From NCBI GenBank assembly GCA_947176065.1, contig CAMWPB010000020.1, forward strand, positions 1 through 62,302: DNA of 62,302 nt. The letters run 5' to 3'. This stretch comes from an uncultured Lachnospiraceae bacterium (GTDB taxonomy: Bacteria > Bacillota > Clostridia > Lachnospirales > Lachnospiraceae). A program made the translations under genes and the position numbers. This document shows positions 43,397 to 51,798 of this stretch, piece by piece. The notes below the pieces were generated by a model, which ran no database searches, was not told the DNA's origin, and was given only the letters and a program-made list of their open reading frames with translations. Position 1 is the first letter of the stretch. The number at the start of each line of letters is the position of its first letter.

Positions 43397-43423
43397 ATAT
43401 CGGTTATTTTCCGTAAGACTTTA
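43397..43423 (-). promoter_or_regulatory. Sigma-28 promoter of the flgM operon
   Basis: On the minus strand TAAA (43423-43420), 15 nt, ACCGATAT (43404-43397). Same spacing and -10 as the flagellin promoter. Control of flgM by its own sigma factor gives a negative feedback loop. Confidence 0.85.
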
Positions 43424-43522
43424 GAGATGAATTTATTTTTCTGCGCAGAGCGCCCGATTGATGTCAACGTTGATGTCAAATCCCCGCCCCGCTTCACCTT
43501 CCCATTCCCGCACCAAAAGAAA

Positions 43523-43568
43523 AAAAAACGGTTCAACCCATCTTAAATACTGGATAAAACCGTTTTTT
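43523..43568 (-). terminator. Terminator of the tRNA gene cluster
   Basis: An 11-bp stem (43523-43533 with 43558-43568) with A/T-rich ends directly follows tRNA-Leu on the minus strand and ends in a run of T. Confidence 0.8.
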
Positions 43569-43574
43569 CGGCAG

Positions 43575-43660
43575 TGCCGGCGACCGGAATCGAACCGGTA
43601 CGGGAGGTTAGTCCCGCAGGATTTTAAGTCCTGTGCGTCTGCCAGTTCCGCCACGCCGGC
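43575..43660 (-). tRNA. tRNA-Leu (TAA anticodon)
   Basis: An 86-nt class II tRNA with a 7-bp acceptor stem (GCCGGCG), a long variable arm, a TTCGATTCC T-arm and anticodon TAA in the loop ACTTAAAAT. CCA is not encoded. Last gene of the four-tRNA cluster. Confidence 0.95.
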
Positions 43661-43668
43661 AAGCTAAA

Positions 43669-43742
43669 CGACCCGGATGGGACTCGAACCCACGACCTCC
43701 GCCGTGACAGGGCGGCGCTCTAACCAACTGAGCCACCGGGCC
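43669..43742 (-). tRNA. tRNA-Asp (GTC anticodon)
   Basis: A 74-nt cloverleaf with GGCCCGG acceptor stem, D-loop GGTTAGAG, anticodon GTC in CCTGTCACG and GTTCGAGTC in the T-arm. Confidence 0.95.
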
Positions 43743-43762
43743 AAAAACATGAATTTATAAAG

Positions 43763-43836
43763 TGGACCTTCGGGGACTCGAACCCAGGACCGACCGGTTA
43801 TGAGCCGGTTGCTCTAACCAACTGAGCTAAAGGTCC
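43763..43836 (-). tRNA. tRNA with CAT anticodon (Met or Ile2)
   Basis: A 74-nt cloverleaf with GGACCTT acceptor stem, D-loop GGTTAGAG, anticodon CAT in GCTCATAAC and GTTCGAGTC T-arm. It lacks the three consecutive G:C pairs of the initiator in the anticodon stem. Elongator Met and lysidine-modified Ile cannot be separated safely by eye. Confidence 0.9.
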
Positions 43837-43860
43837 GTAACACTGAAATCCGTAAAACAA

Positions 43861-43932
43861 TGACTCCAACGGGAATCGAACCCGTGTTACCGCCGTGAAA
43901 GGGCGATGTCTTAACCGCTTGACCATGGAGCC
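43861..43932 (-). tRNA. tRNA-Glu (TTC anticodon)
   Basis: A 72-nt cloverleaf with GGCTCCA acceptor stem, anticodon TTC in CCTTTCACG and GGTTCGATTCC T-arm. First gene of the cluster. The mannoside locus transcript ends about 85 nt upstream. Confidence 0.95.
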
Positions 43933-44005
43933 CCAACGACGATATGATACCACACTCCGCCATGTTTGACAAGGGAAAAGATTGATTTTTTATTCTTGAT
44001 TTTAC

Positions 44006-44030
44006 AGGGCCGCCTTTCAAAGGCTGCCCT
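44006..44030 (-). terminator. Hairpin at the end of the GH130 gene
   Basis: A GGGC and GCCTTT stem with one-base bulges (about 10 bp in total) centred on 44018 overlaps the GH130 stop codon and is followed on the minus strand by an A/T-rich tract. It probably ends the mannoside operon before the tRNA genes. Confidence 0.55.
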
Positions 44031-45009
44031 GCTCCATATAATCCATCAGACGGTCCGCGGTGGTGAACGCCAGCCCGGTAACCGTATCCGCACAGCCATA
44101 ATAGATGGCGATCCTTCCCGTGGCCGCGTCTGTCAGCGCGGCGCACGGAAATACCACATTGGGGACGTCCCCCACACACTCGTACAGCTCGTGCGGTCCC
44201 AGAATATAATTTTTCGTCCTCTTTATGACTTTCCACGGCTCCTCCAGATCCAGCAGTGCGCATCCCATCCGGTACACGAAGCCGTTGCACGTATTGATCA
44301 CACCGTGATAAATCAGAAGCCAGCCCTCGTCCGTCTCAATGGGAACGCTGCCCGCGCCGATCTTTGTGCTCTGCCAGGCGGAGGCATCCCCTTTCACCGT
44401 GCCCATCACATGCCTGTGGCAGCCCCAGTATTTCAAATCCGGGCTCTCACTCAGGAAGATGTCCCCAAAGGGCGTATGCCCGTTATCGCTGGGGCGGCTG
44501 AGCATGTAATAGTTTCCGTTGATTTTCCGCGGAAACAGCACGCCGTTTCTGTTAAACGGCAGAAACGCATTTTCCATCTGATAAAAGGTCCTGAAGTCAA
44601 AGGTGTACGCCAAACCGATCGTCGGATATTCATGATATCCGTTGCACCAGGTAATATAGTACCTGTCTTCTATAAAGCATACCCTTGGATCATACCTGAA
44701 ATCTCTTTTGGCCACCTCCGGGTGCGCCCCCTGCAATGCGACCGGCTCATCCGAAATGTCCCAGTGAATGCCGTCCTTGCTGAATCCTGCGAAAATATCC
44801 ATGCTGATGGACTTGCTGTCGCAGCGGAATACCCCCGCAAATCCATCCCCGAAGGGCACCACCGCACTGTTAAAAATACTGTTTGAATTTTTGGCCGCAA
44901 ACCTGTCAATGATCGGATTTGCATCGTAGCGCCACACCGGCAGCTTCTCCCCGCCCTTCGGCTCCTGCCAGGGCATATTCGGAAGATTTTCTCCCATTAT
45001 TCTGACCAT
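44017..45009 (-). CDS. GH130 beta-mannoside phosphorylase
   Basis: A 330-residue five-bladed beta-propeller enzyme of glycoside hydrolase family 130. Repeated blade motifs include '[20 protein letters not shown]', '[16 protein letters not shown]', '[20 protein letters not shown]' and 'IYHGVI'. The family splits Man-beta-1,4-linked sugars with phosphate into mannose 1-phosphate; members act on Man-Glc, mannooligosaccharides or Man-GlcNAc. The alpha-mannosidases of the same locus suggest the N-glycan core Man-beta-1,4-GlcNAc as substrate (inference). The ATG at 45009 has GGTGAG close upstream; the frame runs 8 codons further. No signal peptide, so cytoplasmic. Confidence 0.9.
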   Translation of the reverse strand: MVRIMGENLPNMPWQEPKGGEKLPVWRYDANPIIDRFAAKNSNSIFNSAVVPFGDGFAGVFRCDSKSISMDIFAGFSKDGIHWDISDEPVALQGAHPEVAKRDFRYDPRVCFIEDRYYITWCNGYHEYPTIGLAYTFDFRTFYQMENAFLPFNRNGVLFPRKINGNYYMLSRPSDNGHTPFGDIFLSESPDLKYWGCHRHVMGTVKGDASAWQSTKIGAGSVPIETDEGWLLIYHGVINTCNGFVYRMGCALLDLEEPWKVIKRTKNYILGPHELYECVGDVPNVVFPCAALTDAATGRIAIYYGCADTVTGLAFTTADRLMDYMEQGSL

Positions 45010-45066
45010 ACTCTCACCATGCCTTTCTCTCAATCTGCAGGTCTGCAGCCATACATTACAAACCTG

Positions 45067-46527
45067 TTATTTCTTGTTCGCCATAAATTCGTCAACCTGT
45101 CTCTGCGCCTCATCTATGACGTCCTGCCAGCCCGCTTTCATCAGCTCCTCCTTAATCTGGGGAACACATACCGCAGGGTCCTGCACTCCGGTCATCACCT
45201 CACTGCGGTAGCGCAGCCAGATCTCGTTACAGTTGGAAAGCTTATCTGCGATCTGCGATGTGTCAAATGTGAAGCCGAACACCGCGGAATCCACCGCCTG
45301 ATCGTTTAGCACCTTAATCTCTTCCCACTGGTTAAATTCATCCGTATCCACCTGTGTAACGGTGAAGAAAGTTCCCTGCGTATAACCGGGCATCTCCCAG
45401 TCCTGGTTGAGTTTATGGGCCTTACCGTCTTCGGTATATTCAAAGTCCACGCCCTCTTCCCCGTAATAGAACATATCACGCAGCTTGGTATCCGTGTTGA
45501 CAAGGTTCAAAAACTGCAGACACTTTTCAGGATATTTGCTGTTGACCGAAACCATATTCAGGGAACCTCGTACGGTCTCACTGGACAGGATCGTATCACC
45601 CAGCTTCTGCACGAGCACATCCTTACCCATCTGCGGCCCCCATGCCGTGACCGCTGCCGACTCCCAGCCCTGCGCAACTCTCCACATATTGTAGACACGC
45701 GCTTCCGTCAAGGTAGCGGCATCGGGATTGATAATGCCTTTCTCGTACCACTCATGGAATGTCTCAAGGGCAGAATAAATATCAGGCTCCTCCAGCGTAA
45801 AGCATACCCTTGCGTCCTTGTCGTCATACCGTACGCCGAGAATCTGCGTACCGCCGCCGATCTGGTCATATACGTCAAAAATGTAATACACGCCGTCATT
45901 TTTCACATACACCGGATAATCGTTCTTATCGGCCTTGAGCTGTTCAAAGGTCTCCGTCAGAGACTCAACCGTGACAAGCGACGGCAGATCCAGATTATAT
46001 TCCTCCACCAGCTCCTTATCCCATATCGCGTAATTGGAAATGGCGTTGTCCTTGTAAGTGGGTACACCGTAGATCCTGCCGTCCACTCTCACGGCATCCC
46101 AATACTTAGCCGGCATCATCTCATTTAACTCCGCCATATTCCCGTCTATCATGTCCGTAATATCACAGTACGCTCCCAGCGCAATGTCCGGCACATAGTT
46201 TTTGCCGATACCAAAAATAATATCATAAGGTTCGTTCGTGCTGATGATGATATTGCGGCGGTCATCCCAGGATCCCCAGGGAATGACTTCCATCTCTATA
46301 TTAACACCAATCTTTTCACCCGTATAGGCATTTACTTTCTCAACCCAGGAATCATAGTTATCCGGCATACCGTTTCCGATTGTGACCCACTTTAAGGTTA
46401 CCACGCCGGATTCCTCTGCTCCTGCCTGCTGCCCGCCCGACGCGCTGTCTTTCCCTCCACAGCCCGCCAGTGTTCCGATCATAAGCAAGGACACCATCCC
46501 TGCCGCAATTATTCTCTTTAACTTCAT
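45067..46527 (-). CDS. Oligosaccharide-binding lipoprotein, family 1 (LipO-like)
   Basis: A 486-residue extracellular solute-binding protein. Signal peptide with lipobox 'LAGC' at Cys23, then the fold beginning 'VTLKWVTIGNGMPDNYDSWV'. Large type II binding proteins of this length pair with LplB/LplC-type permeases and import oligosaccharides. C-terminus ends 'EAQRQVDEFMANKK', nearly the same as the other binding protein at 48590-50089, so the two are paralogues. AGGAGGAAG precedes the ATG. Encoded between the second permease and GH130. Confidence 0.92.
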   Translation of the reverse strand: MKLKRIIAAGMVSLLMIGTLAGCGGKDSASGGQQAGAEESGVVTLKWVTIGNGMPDNYDSWVEKVNAYTGEKIGVNIEMEVIPWGSWDDRRNIIISTNEPYDIIFGIGKNYVPDIALGAYCDITDMIDGNMAELNEMMPAKYWDAVRVDGRIYGVPTYKDNAISNYAIWDKELVEEYNLDLPSLVTVESLTETFEQLKADKNDYPVYVKNDGVYYIFDVYDQIGGGTQILGVRYDDKDARVCFTLEEPDIYSALETFHEWYEKGIINPDAATLTEARVYNMWRVAQGWESAAVTAWGPQMGKDVLVQKLGDTILSSETVRGSLNMVSVNSKYPEKCLQFLNLVNTDTKLRDMFYYGEEGVDFEYTEDGKAHKLNQDWEMPGYTQGTFFTVTQVDTDEFNQWEEIKVLNDQAVDSAVFGFTFDTSQIADKLSNCNEIWLRYRSEVMTGVQDPAVCVPQIKEELMKAGWQDVIDEAQRQVDEFMANKK

Positions 46528-46588
46528 TTCTCTTCCTCCTACTAATATTTATTTGTCCCACAAAATCCATATCCCGCACAGTCTCACA

Positions 46589-47515
46589 CTATTCTTTTAC
46601 GGATCCGACCGTCAGCCCGGAGATAAAATATTTCTGGAAGAACGGATAGGTACACGCAATCGGTACGATAATGATGATGGCGATCGCCATTCGCACGCTC
46701 TCCGTCGGCATGGATGACTTATACTGCTGCATCGACAGCCCGCCATAGGGGTTGTTCGCCAGATATTCGATGTTCGCCCGGATATTATTTAACATGGACT
46801 GCAGCGTCTGTAAGTTCTTATCGTCAATGTACAGCGATGCCTGAAACCAGTCGTTCCAGTAACCGAAGGCGGCAAACATACCGATCGTCGCCATCACCGG
46901 CTTGGAAATCGGCAGCACGATCTGCGCCCAGATCCTGAACTGTCCGGCACCGTCGATCTTGGCGGATTCCACAATGGAGTCCGGCACTGTCGTCCTGAAA
47001 AACGTGCGGCAGATCGTGACGCTGAACGAGGAACATGCCAGCGGCAGAATCAGCGCCCATATGGTATTGCGGAGTCCCAGAATGTTGTTTACCACCACAT
47101 AGCTGGAAAGCATGCCCCCGTTAAACACCATCGGGATAAAAATAAGCCAGGTATATAGTTTTTTCAGCTTAAAACCGCTTCGCGAAACCACGTATCCCAT
47201 GGAAGTGGTCAGCGCTATCGTGATAATCGTACCCAGAACCGTGATAAACACCGACATAAACGCCGCATGGAGAATCATGCTCCTCTCATTCCACAGAAAC
47301 TGGTACGCCGCCGCTGAAAATTCCTGCGGTATAATCTGATATCCGCTCGAACGCAGCGCCTCCTCGCTGGTTATGGATATGGAAAATACGAACAGCAGCG
47401 GGAAGATACATGTCAGCCCCAATATCAGAAACAGGATATTGATCAGCACATTGGTTGAGGGTTTGATCTGGTTCATTGTGGATGAACTCTCGTTTTCCTT
47501 ACTTCTCTTTTTCAC
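46589..47515 (-). CDS. Sugar ABC permease, LplC type
   Basis: A permease of about 308 residues with six predicted transmembrane helices and the EAA coupling loop 'VESAKIDGAGQFRIWAQIVLP'. The N-terminus is basic and polar, with a first helix 'NVLINILFLILGLTCIFPLL'. The start is probably GTG at 47515 (GAGGGGG 8 nt upstream); a GTG three codons earlier abuts the ribosome site. Together with the upstream permease it forms the membrane channel. No cognate ATPase is in the window; a shared MsmX-type ATPase is usual for this class. Confidence 0.92.
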   Translation of the reverse strand: MKKRSKENESSSTMNQIKPSTNVLINILFLILGLTCIFPLLFVFSISITSEEALRSSGYQIIPQEFSAAAYQFLWNERSMILHAAFMSVFITVLGTIITIALTTSMGYVVSRSGFKLKKLYTWLIFIPMVFNGGMLSSYVVVNNILGLRNTIWALILPLACSSFSVTICRTFFRTTVPDSIVESAKIDGAGQFRIWAQIVLPISKPVMATIGMFAAFGYWNDWFQASLYIDDKNLQTLQSMLNNIRANIEYLANNPYGGLSMQQYKSSMPTESVRMAIAIIIIVPIACTYPFFQKYFISGLTVGSVKE

Positions 47516-47529
47516 TCTGCACACCCCCT

Positions 47530-48513
47530 CTATATGATTCTGTTCTCGTTGTCAATCTTACTTACCACCCAGTTTGCCAGAAGGATCGTCGCGCAGCTGC
47601 AGACCGCCTGGAAGAAGGATGCCGCCGCTGTCTGACCGATGGGCGATGAAGATTTTAACGCCTGATAAATGTAGGTGTCGAAAGTCGATACCGTCGTATA
47701 CAGGGACTGGGGAATGCCTCCCGTTGTCTGATAGAACAGACCAAAGTCGGAATTGAAAATCTTTCCGCAATCCAGAATCAGCATCATGACAAACACCGGT
47801 TTGATGGACGGAAGGGTTATGTATCTTTCCTGCTGTAATTTTGTAGCCCCGTCCATAACAGCCGCCTCATAGAGCGTCCTGTCCACGCCTGTGATACTGG
47901 CCAGATAAATGACCATTCCGTAGCCCATACCCTTCCAGGTATTCAGGAAGATCAGGATAAACGGCCAATACTTACTCTCCTGATACCACATCACCGGGTC
48001 TCCCCCCAATGCCGTGATAATGCCGTTCAGATATCCTCTTTCCGGCGTCAGCAGCGCATAGACAAAGTAGCTGACTACTACCCAGGACATGAAATACGGC
48101 AGAAACATCATGGTCTGGTACACTCTCGATCCGCCTTTGTTTCTCATATTGCTGAGCAGCAGCGCGCCGCCTACCGCCACGCTGGCGCTGATGATGATAA
48201 ACGCAATGTTGTAAAGTATCGTATTTTTCAGCAGCATGAGAAAGGAATTGGATACAAAGAAGTACTTGAAGTTGCCAAATCCCGCCCATTCGCTGTGTAA
48301 CAGGTTATAGATGAAGCTGTGCCCGCCGGGAGCCAGCTTATATACCTTGAAGGCAATAATGATACCGAACATCGGCAGGTAGGAAAAAATCAGATACCAT
48401 AACAGCGTCGGCGCCGACAGCATAAATAATTCGGTATCGTCCCTGCTCCACCGTTTCTTCGGAGATTTCGTTCTGCCCTTCTCTCTCCTGTTAAGAATTG
48501 TTTTTATACTCAT
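47530..48513 (-). CDS. Sugar ABC permease, LplB type
   Basis: A 327-residue permease with about six transmembrane helices, N-terminal basic tail 'RREKGRTKSPKKRWSRDD', and the EAA loop 'YEAAVMDGATKLQQERYITLP'. The pattern 'LPMFGIIIAFKVYKLAPG' after the first helix is the LplB subfamily hallmark. AAGGAGGAAG precedes the ATG. It lies 14 nt upstream of the LplC-type gene, so the two are co-transcribed. Confidence 0.93.
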   Translation of the reverse strand: MSIKTILNRREKGRTKSPKKRWSRDDTELFMLSAPTLLWYLIFSYLPMFGIIIAFKVYKLAPGGHSFIYNLLHSEWAGFGNFKYFFVSNSFLMLLKNTILYNIAFIIISASVAVGGALLLSNMRNKGGSRVYQTMMFLPYFMSWVVVSYFVYALLTPERGYLNGIITALGGDPVMWYQESKYWPFILIFLNTWKGMGYGMVIYLASITGVDRTLYEAAVMDGATKLQQERYITLPSIKPVFVMMLILDCGKIFNSDFGLFYQTTGGIPQSLYTTVSTFDTYIYQALKSSSPIGQTAAASFFQAVCSCATILLANWVVSKIDNENRII

Positions 48514-48589
48514 TCATGCGCTTCCTCCTTGTTTATATTTATTAATTGCAATTAACATTCATAAAGTAATAACACCATTCCGGGGGCTG

Positions 48590-50089
48590 CTATTTTGCAG
48601 CTTTCCACTCGTCAACCTGTCTTTGCATCTCGTCGATCACATCCTGTATTCCCGCCGCCTCCAGCTTCTTATTCAGCTCCGGCAGATACACGTCAGGATC
48701 CACGCTTCCTGTGTACAGCGCTTTGCCGAACTCATCCAGCACATTTCGGAATGCCGCCGCCTGCGCGCTGACAGGTTCCAGATCAAAGTCAAACCCAAAC
48801 GACGGCGCCTCTATGGACGCATCATTGAACTCCTGAAACACGATCCACTTATCCAAAGGCTCATTATCCAGCACATAAGTGCGGAACAGCCCGCCCTGTA
48901 CCCAGTAAGGTACGGCATAATTTTTTGCGGTGTCCTCACGCAGCTTTATCTTAAAATCATAGGCGAACTCTTTTCCTTCCACCGCCGCCAGCTCATCCGC
49001 GCCGGCTTCCACTTTATCCCAGTGCACACCCTCAATCCCGTAATTGAGCAAATTGCGCAGATAGGCATCCGTATTGATCAGGTTTAATAAGGCCATTGCT
49101 TTTTCCGGGTACTCCGAGCGTCTGTTGATTGCGGTCATGGCGCCCCTTGCGGAGGCGTTTGTAATTTTTACGTCCATAATCTGCGACACCACCACTTCAT
49201 AGCCAAGGTCGTTTCCCCATGCAAGCTCCGCGTAAGGCTGCCCGTCGCCCTTTGTCACAAACCGCTTCACCGAACGGTCATCCGATGCGACCGCCGCATC
49301 GTCATTGATATATCCTGCCAGATAATATCTGCGCATCGTCTTTAGCACAGACTTCATCTTTTCCGTCTCAAAAACATTCTTCACCACAAGCCCGTCGTCA
49401 TCGTACTCGATTCCCACCGGGTCCTGAATTTTGTCCATATAGGTCGGCGCCGTATAATCTTTGGTCAGGTACAGAGGTACCACGTCGGGTTCCTTTTCCC
49501 GGATCAGTTTAAGCCACGGCTCCAGCTCTTCCAGCGTATGGATATCCTGATAAGGGATCTCATATTTATCCACATACTCCTTTGTGAAAACCCACATCGG
49601 ACAATTTCCGATTTCCTTCTCGCTGGGAACGCCGTAAATCCGGCCTCCCACCTGTGCCGCCTTCCAAAACCGGCCGTCTATCTCCTCATACATCTGTTTT
49701 CCCTGATTCTTCAACAGGGTATCCAGCTCCAGAAAAGCGCCCTTCTGTACGTTCTGCAGATAGTCGTTGGTCCAGGAACAGGTAAAGCACAGATCCCACG
49801 CGTCGTCCGTATTGATAACTGCCTGCATCTTCTGGCTGTAATCCGCCCAGCCCACTTTCACGATCGTTACTCTCGCTCCGATTTTATCCTGAATATATCG
49901 GTTGACCTCGTCCTGCACCATCCGGTCATCCTTCTGGGCTTCTCCCACCTGATACCATACAAGCTCCGCCGTCTCCCCGGCTTCCTCCTGGGGCTGCTGC
50001 CTGCTCCCGCATCCGCATAACATGCCAAGTAAAAAAATCACCGGCACTACAGCCCATCTGTTTTTGAAAACCCTTTTCCGATCCGACAT
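48590..50089 (-). CDS. Oligosaccharide-binding lipoprotein, copy 2
   Basis: A 499-residue solute-binding lipoprotein: basic N-terminus, hydrophobic stretch and lipobox 'LCGC' at Cys27, followed by 'ELVWYQVGEAQKDDRMVQDE'. It ends 'IQDVIDEMQRQVDEWKAAK', matching the other binding protein of this locus. The ATG at 50089 follows AGAGGGAGA; an upstream ATG pair at 50116 lacks a ribosome site. It is the first gene of the transport operon and lies downstream of a conserved 18-bp motif at 50157-50174. Two binding proteins with one permease pair suggest two glycan substrates or stages. Confidence 0.92.
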   Translation of the reverse strand: MSDRKRVFKNRWAVVPVIFLLGMLCGCGSRQQPQEEAGETAELVWYQVGEAQKDDRMVQDEVNRYIQDKIGARVTIVKVGWADYSQKMQAVINTDDAWDLCFTCSWTNDYLQNVQKGAFLELDTLLKNQGKQMYEEIDGRFWKAAQVGGRIYGVPSEKEIGNCPMWVFTKEYVDKYEIPYQDIHTLEELEPWLKLIREKEPDVVPLYLTKDYTAPTYMDKIQDPVGIEYDDDGLVVKNVFETEKMKSVLKTMRRYYLAGYINDDAAVASDDRSVKRFVTKGDGQPYAELAWGNDLGYEVVVSQIMDVKITNASARGAMTAINRRSEYPEKAMALLNLINTDAYLRNLLNYGIEGVHWDKVEAGADELAAVEGKEFAYDFKIKLREDTAKNYAVPYWVQGGLFRTYVLDNEPLDKWIVFQEFNDASIEAPSFGFDFDLEPVSAQAAAFRNVLDEFGKALYTGSVDPDVYLPELNKKLEAAGIQDVIDEMQRQVDEWKAAK

Positions 50090-50156
50090 ACTTTTCTCTC
50101 CCTCTGCTAACATCATACCCTCGGCCGCCCACTAATCCTAGTCGAAAATTTTCAGT

Positions 50157-50174
50157 TTTATTGTACAAATTCTA
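50157..50174 (-). promoter_or_regulatory. Shared motif upstream of the transport operon
   Basis: The minus strand reads TAGAATTTGTACAATAAA, 68 nt before the start of the binding-protein gene. The same motif with one difference is at 56749-56766, upstream of the GH38 gene. TACAAT inside it could be the -10 hexamer, with no good -35, as expected for a promoter activated by the AraC-type regulator of this locus. Confidence 0.55.
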
Positions 50175-50219
50175 GTGGCGGGCATGTCCCCTGACCGCCC
50201 GCTGAATCCCCTGACCGCA

Positions 50220-50255
50220 AACGGCCCCAAAAGCGCATCCGCCTTCGGGGCCGTT
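50220..50255. terminator. Terminator after the response regulator gene
   Basis: A perfect 9-bp GC-rich stem (50220-50228 with 50247-50255) follows the regulator stop codon on the minus strand. The T-run is short, so it may be a weak or partial terminator. Confidence 0.6.
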
Positions 50256-50271
50256 GTCATGTTTCGGTTTC

Positions 50272-51798
50272 TCAATACTTCTTAATGGTTCTGAGCGACG
50301 CCGGAGAGACGCCGTAGCACTGCTTAAACTTCCTGTAAAAATAACTGGTGTCGGGATAACCCACCTCTCTTGCGATATCATTGATCTTCATGTTCGTGTT
50401 TAATATGAGATCCTTGGCAATCTTGTTCTTCGTATTGCTGAGATACTGGGTAAAGGAGCATCCCACCTCCTTCTGAAAAATCTGTCCCAGATAGGAGGCG
50501 TTCATATGGTACTTGTATGAGAGCGTTTTTAAATTCATATCCTCCCTGTAATTTCTCTGCACTTCCTCCATGATCTGCTTGACCACAGGCGTATACTGAG
50601 AATCCTCCATATGCAGGCAGGTGATGATCTCTACGATCTCCGAGATAAATATAGTCTTTAATCCGAATATATCATCCGCCTGGTATATTTTCTCTGTCAT
50701 CTCCGATAAATCCTGAAAGTTTCTCGCCTGCCCCAGCTTGTACTCCGACTTGATATCCTGCAGAAATACGGCCAGCTTCAGCGCAAGCTGATACAGCACA
50801 TCCACACTGACCTCGGATTTTAAATTATTGATAAACAGATCCTCTATGTAATGCAGCGCGCCCTCCTGATCCTTCTGCAGGATCATTTTCCGAAGAAGGG
50901 TTTCGTCTATTACCACATCCTGCGTTTTTCTCTCCCGGATATAGCTTTCGGCAATGCAGCTTCCATAGCCTTCCAGCACCCTGTATCTCTGCATTTTAAA
51001 AGCTGTTTTATAGCCCTCCGCCAGATCCTCGTACCTTCCGATGGGAGAAGCCACGCTCAGAAAGCTCAAAATCCCATGGGCGCTCTCCAGATCGTTCTGC
51101 AGCCTGCCAAATATTTCCACCGCTTCCCCGTCCCCGCTTTCCCTGTCCGCATACAGAAGCAGGAACAACGTATCCGGCGACAGGTAAATGGCCCTGATCT
51201 CATGAGACTGTCCCTGTATTTCCGAGAGAATAATCTGCATGCCGCCCTGACTTTCCACACTGCCGGTATCAATTTTCATAATTGCCGTATAGACCTTTTT
51301 CCCGTCCTCTATGGGCGGCAGCACCTGATAAAATTCCGCGGCCTCCTCGCTGCTTAGTTTCCCCAGCAGAAGCTTATGCCAGCCGATTTTATCCTCCAGA
51401 TCCTCCGCCTTTTTCCTCTCGATCTCGTCGAGCTGTTCCGATGCCTGTATCAGCGCCTGTCTGAGCTGTTCCTCGTTAATCGGCTTTAAAATATACTCCT
51501 CCACATCCAGTTTTAACGCGGCTCTCGCATACGCAAACTCCTCGTAGCCCGACAAAATGATACAGCGGGTTTCCGGGCTGATTTTCCTGATTTCCTCCAA
51601 AAGCTCCAGACCGTTCATCTGGGGCATCTCCACATCCGTCACGATAATATCGACCGGGTTTTCCCGAAACCGCTCCAATGCCTCCTTCCCATTGTGAACC
51701 ATGGAAACGACCGTCATGGACAGCTCCTCCCAGTCGATAATACAGCGGATTCCCTGAAGAATCAGATCCTCATCCTCAACCAGCATCACCCTTCTCAT
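50272..51798 (-). CDS. YesN-type response regulator of the mannoside locus
   Basis: A 508-residue AraC-type response regulator. The receiver has 'MLVEDEDLILQGIR', phospho-acceptor Asp in 'DIIVTDVEMPQMNG' and Lys in 'YILKPI'; the C-terminal AraC domain shows 'LSYKYHMNASYLGQIFQKEV' and 'INDIAREVGYPDTSYFYRKF'. Start codon at 51798 lies inside the last codons of the kinase gene (23-bp overlap). It should switch on the binding-protein/permease operon downstream and perhaps GH38, both of which carry the shared motif. Confidence 0.93.
   Translation of the reverse strand: MRRVMLVEDEDLILQGIRCIIDWEELSMTVVSMVHNGKEALERFRENPVDIIVTDVEMPQMNGLELLEEIRKISPETRCIILSGYEEFAYARAALKLDVEEYILKPINEEQLRQALIQASEQLDEIERKKAEDLEDKIGWHKLLLGKLSSEEAAEFYQVLPPIEDGKKVYTAIMKIDTGSVESQGGMQIILSEIQGQSHEIRAIYLSPDTLFLLLYADRESGDGEAVEIFGRLQNDLESAHGILSFLSVASPIGRYEDLAEGYKTAFKMQRYRVLEGYGSCIAESYIRERKTQDVVIDETLLRKMILQKDQEGALHYIEDLFINNLKSEVSVDVLYQLALKLAVFLQDIKSEYKLGQARNFQDLSEMTEKIYQADDIFGLKTIFISEIVEIITCLHMEDSQYTPVVKQIMEEVQRNYREDMNLKTLSYKYHMNASYLGQIFQKEVGCSFTQYLSNTKNKIAKDLILNTNMKINDIAREVGYPDTSYFYRKFKQCYGVSPASLRTIKKY

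Noticed and set aside
43575..43932. Attachment site at the four-tRNA cluster
   Set aside because: No duplicated tRNA segments, integrase or base composition change is visible on either side.
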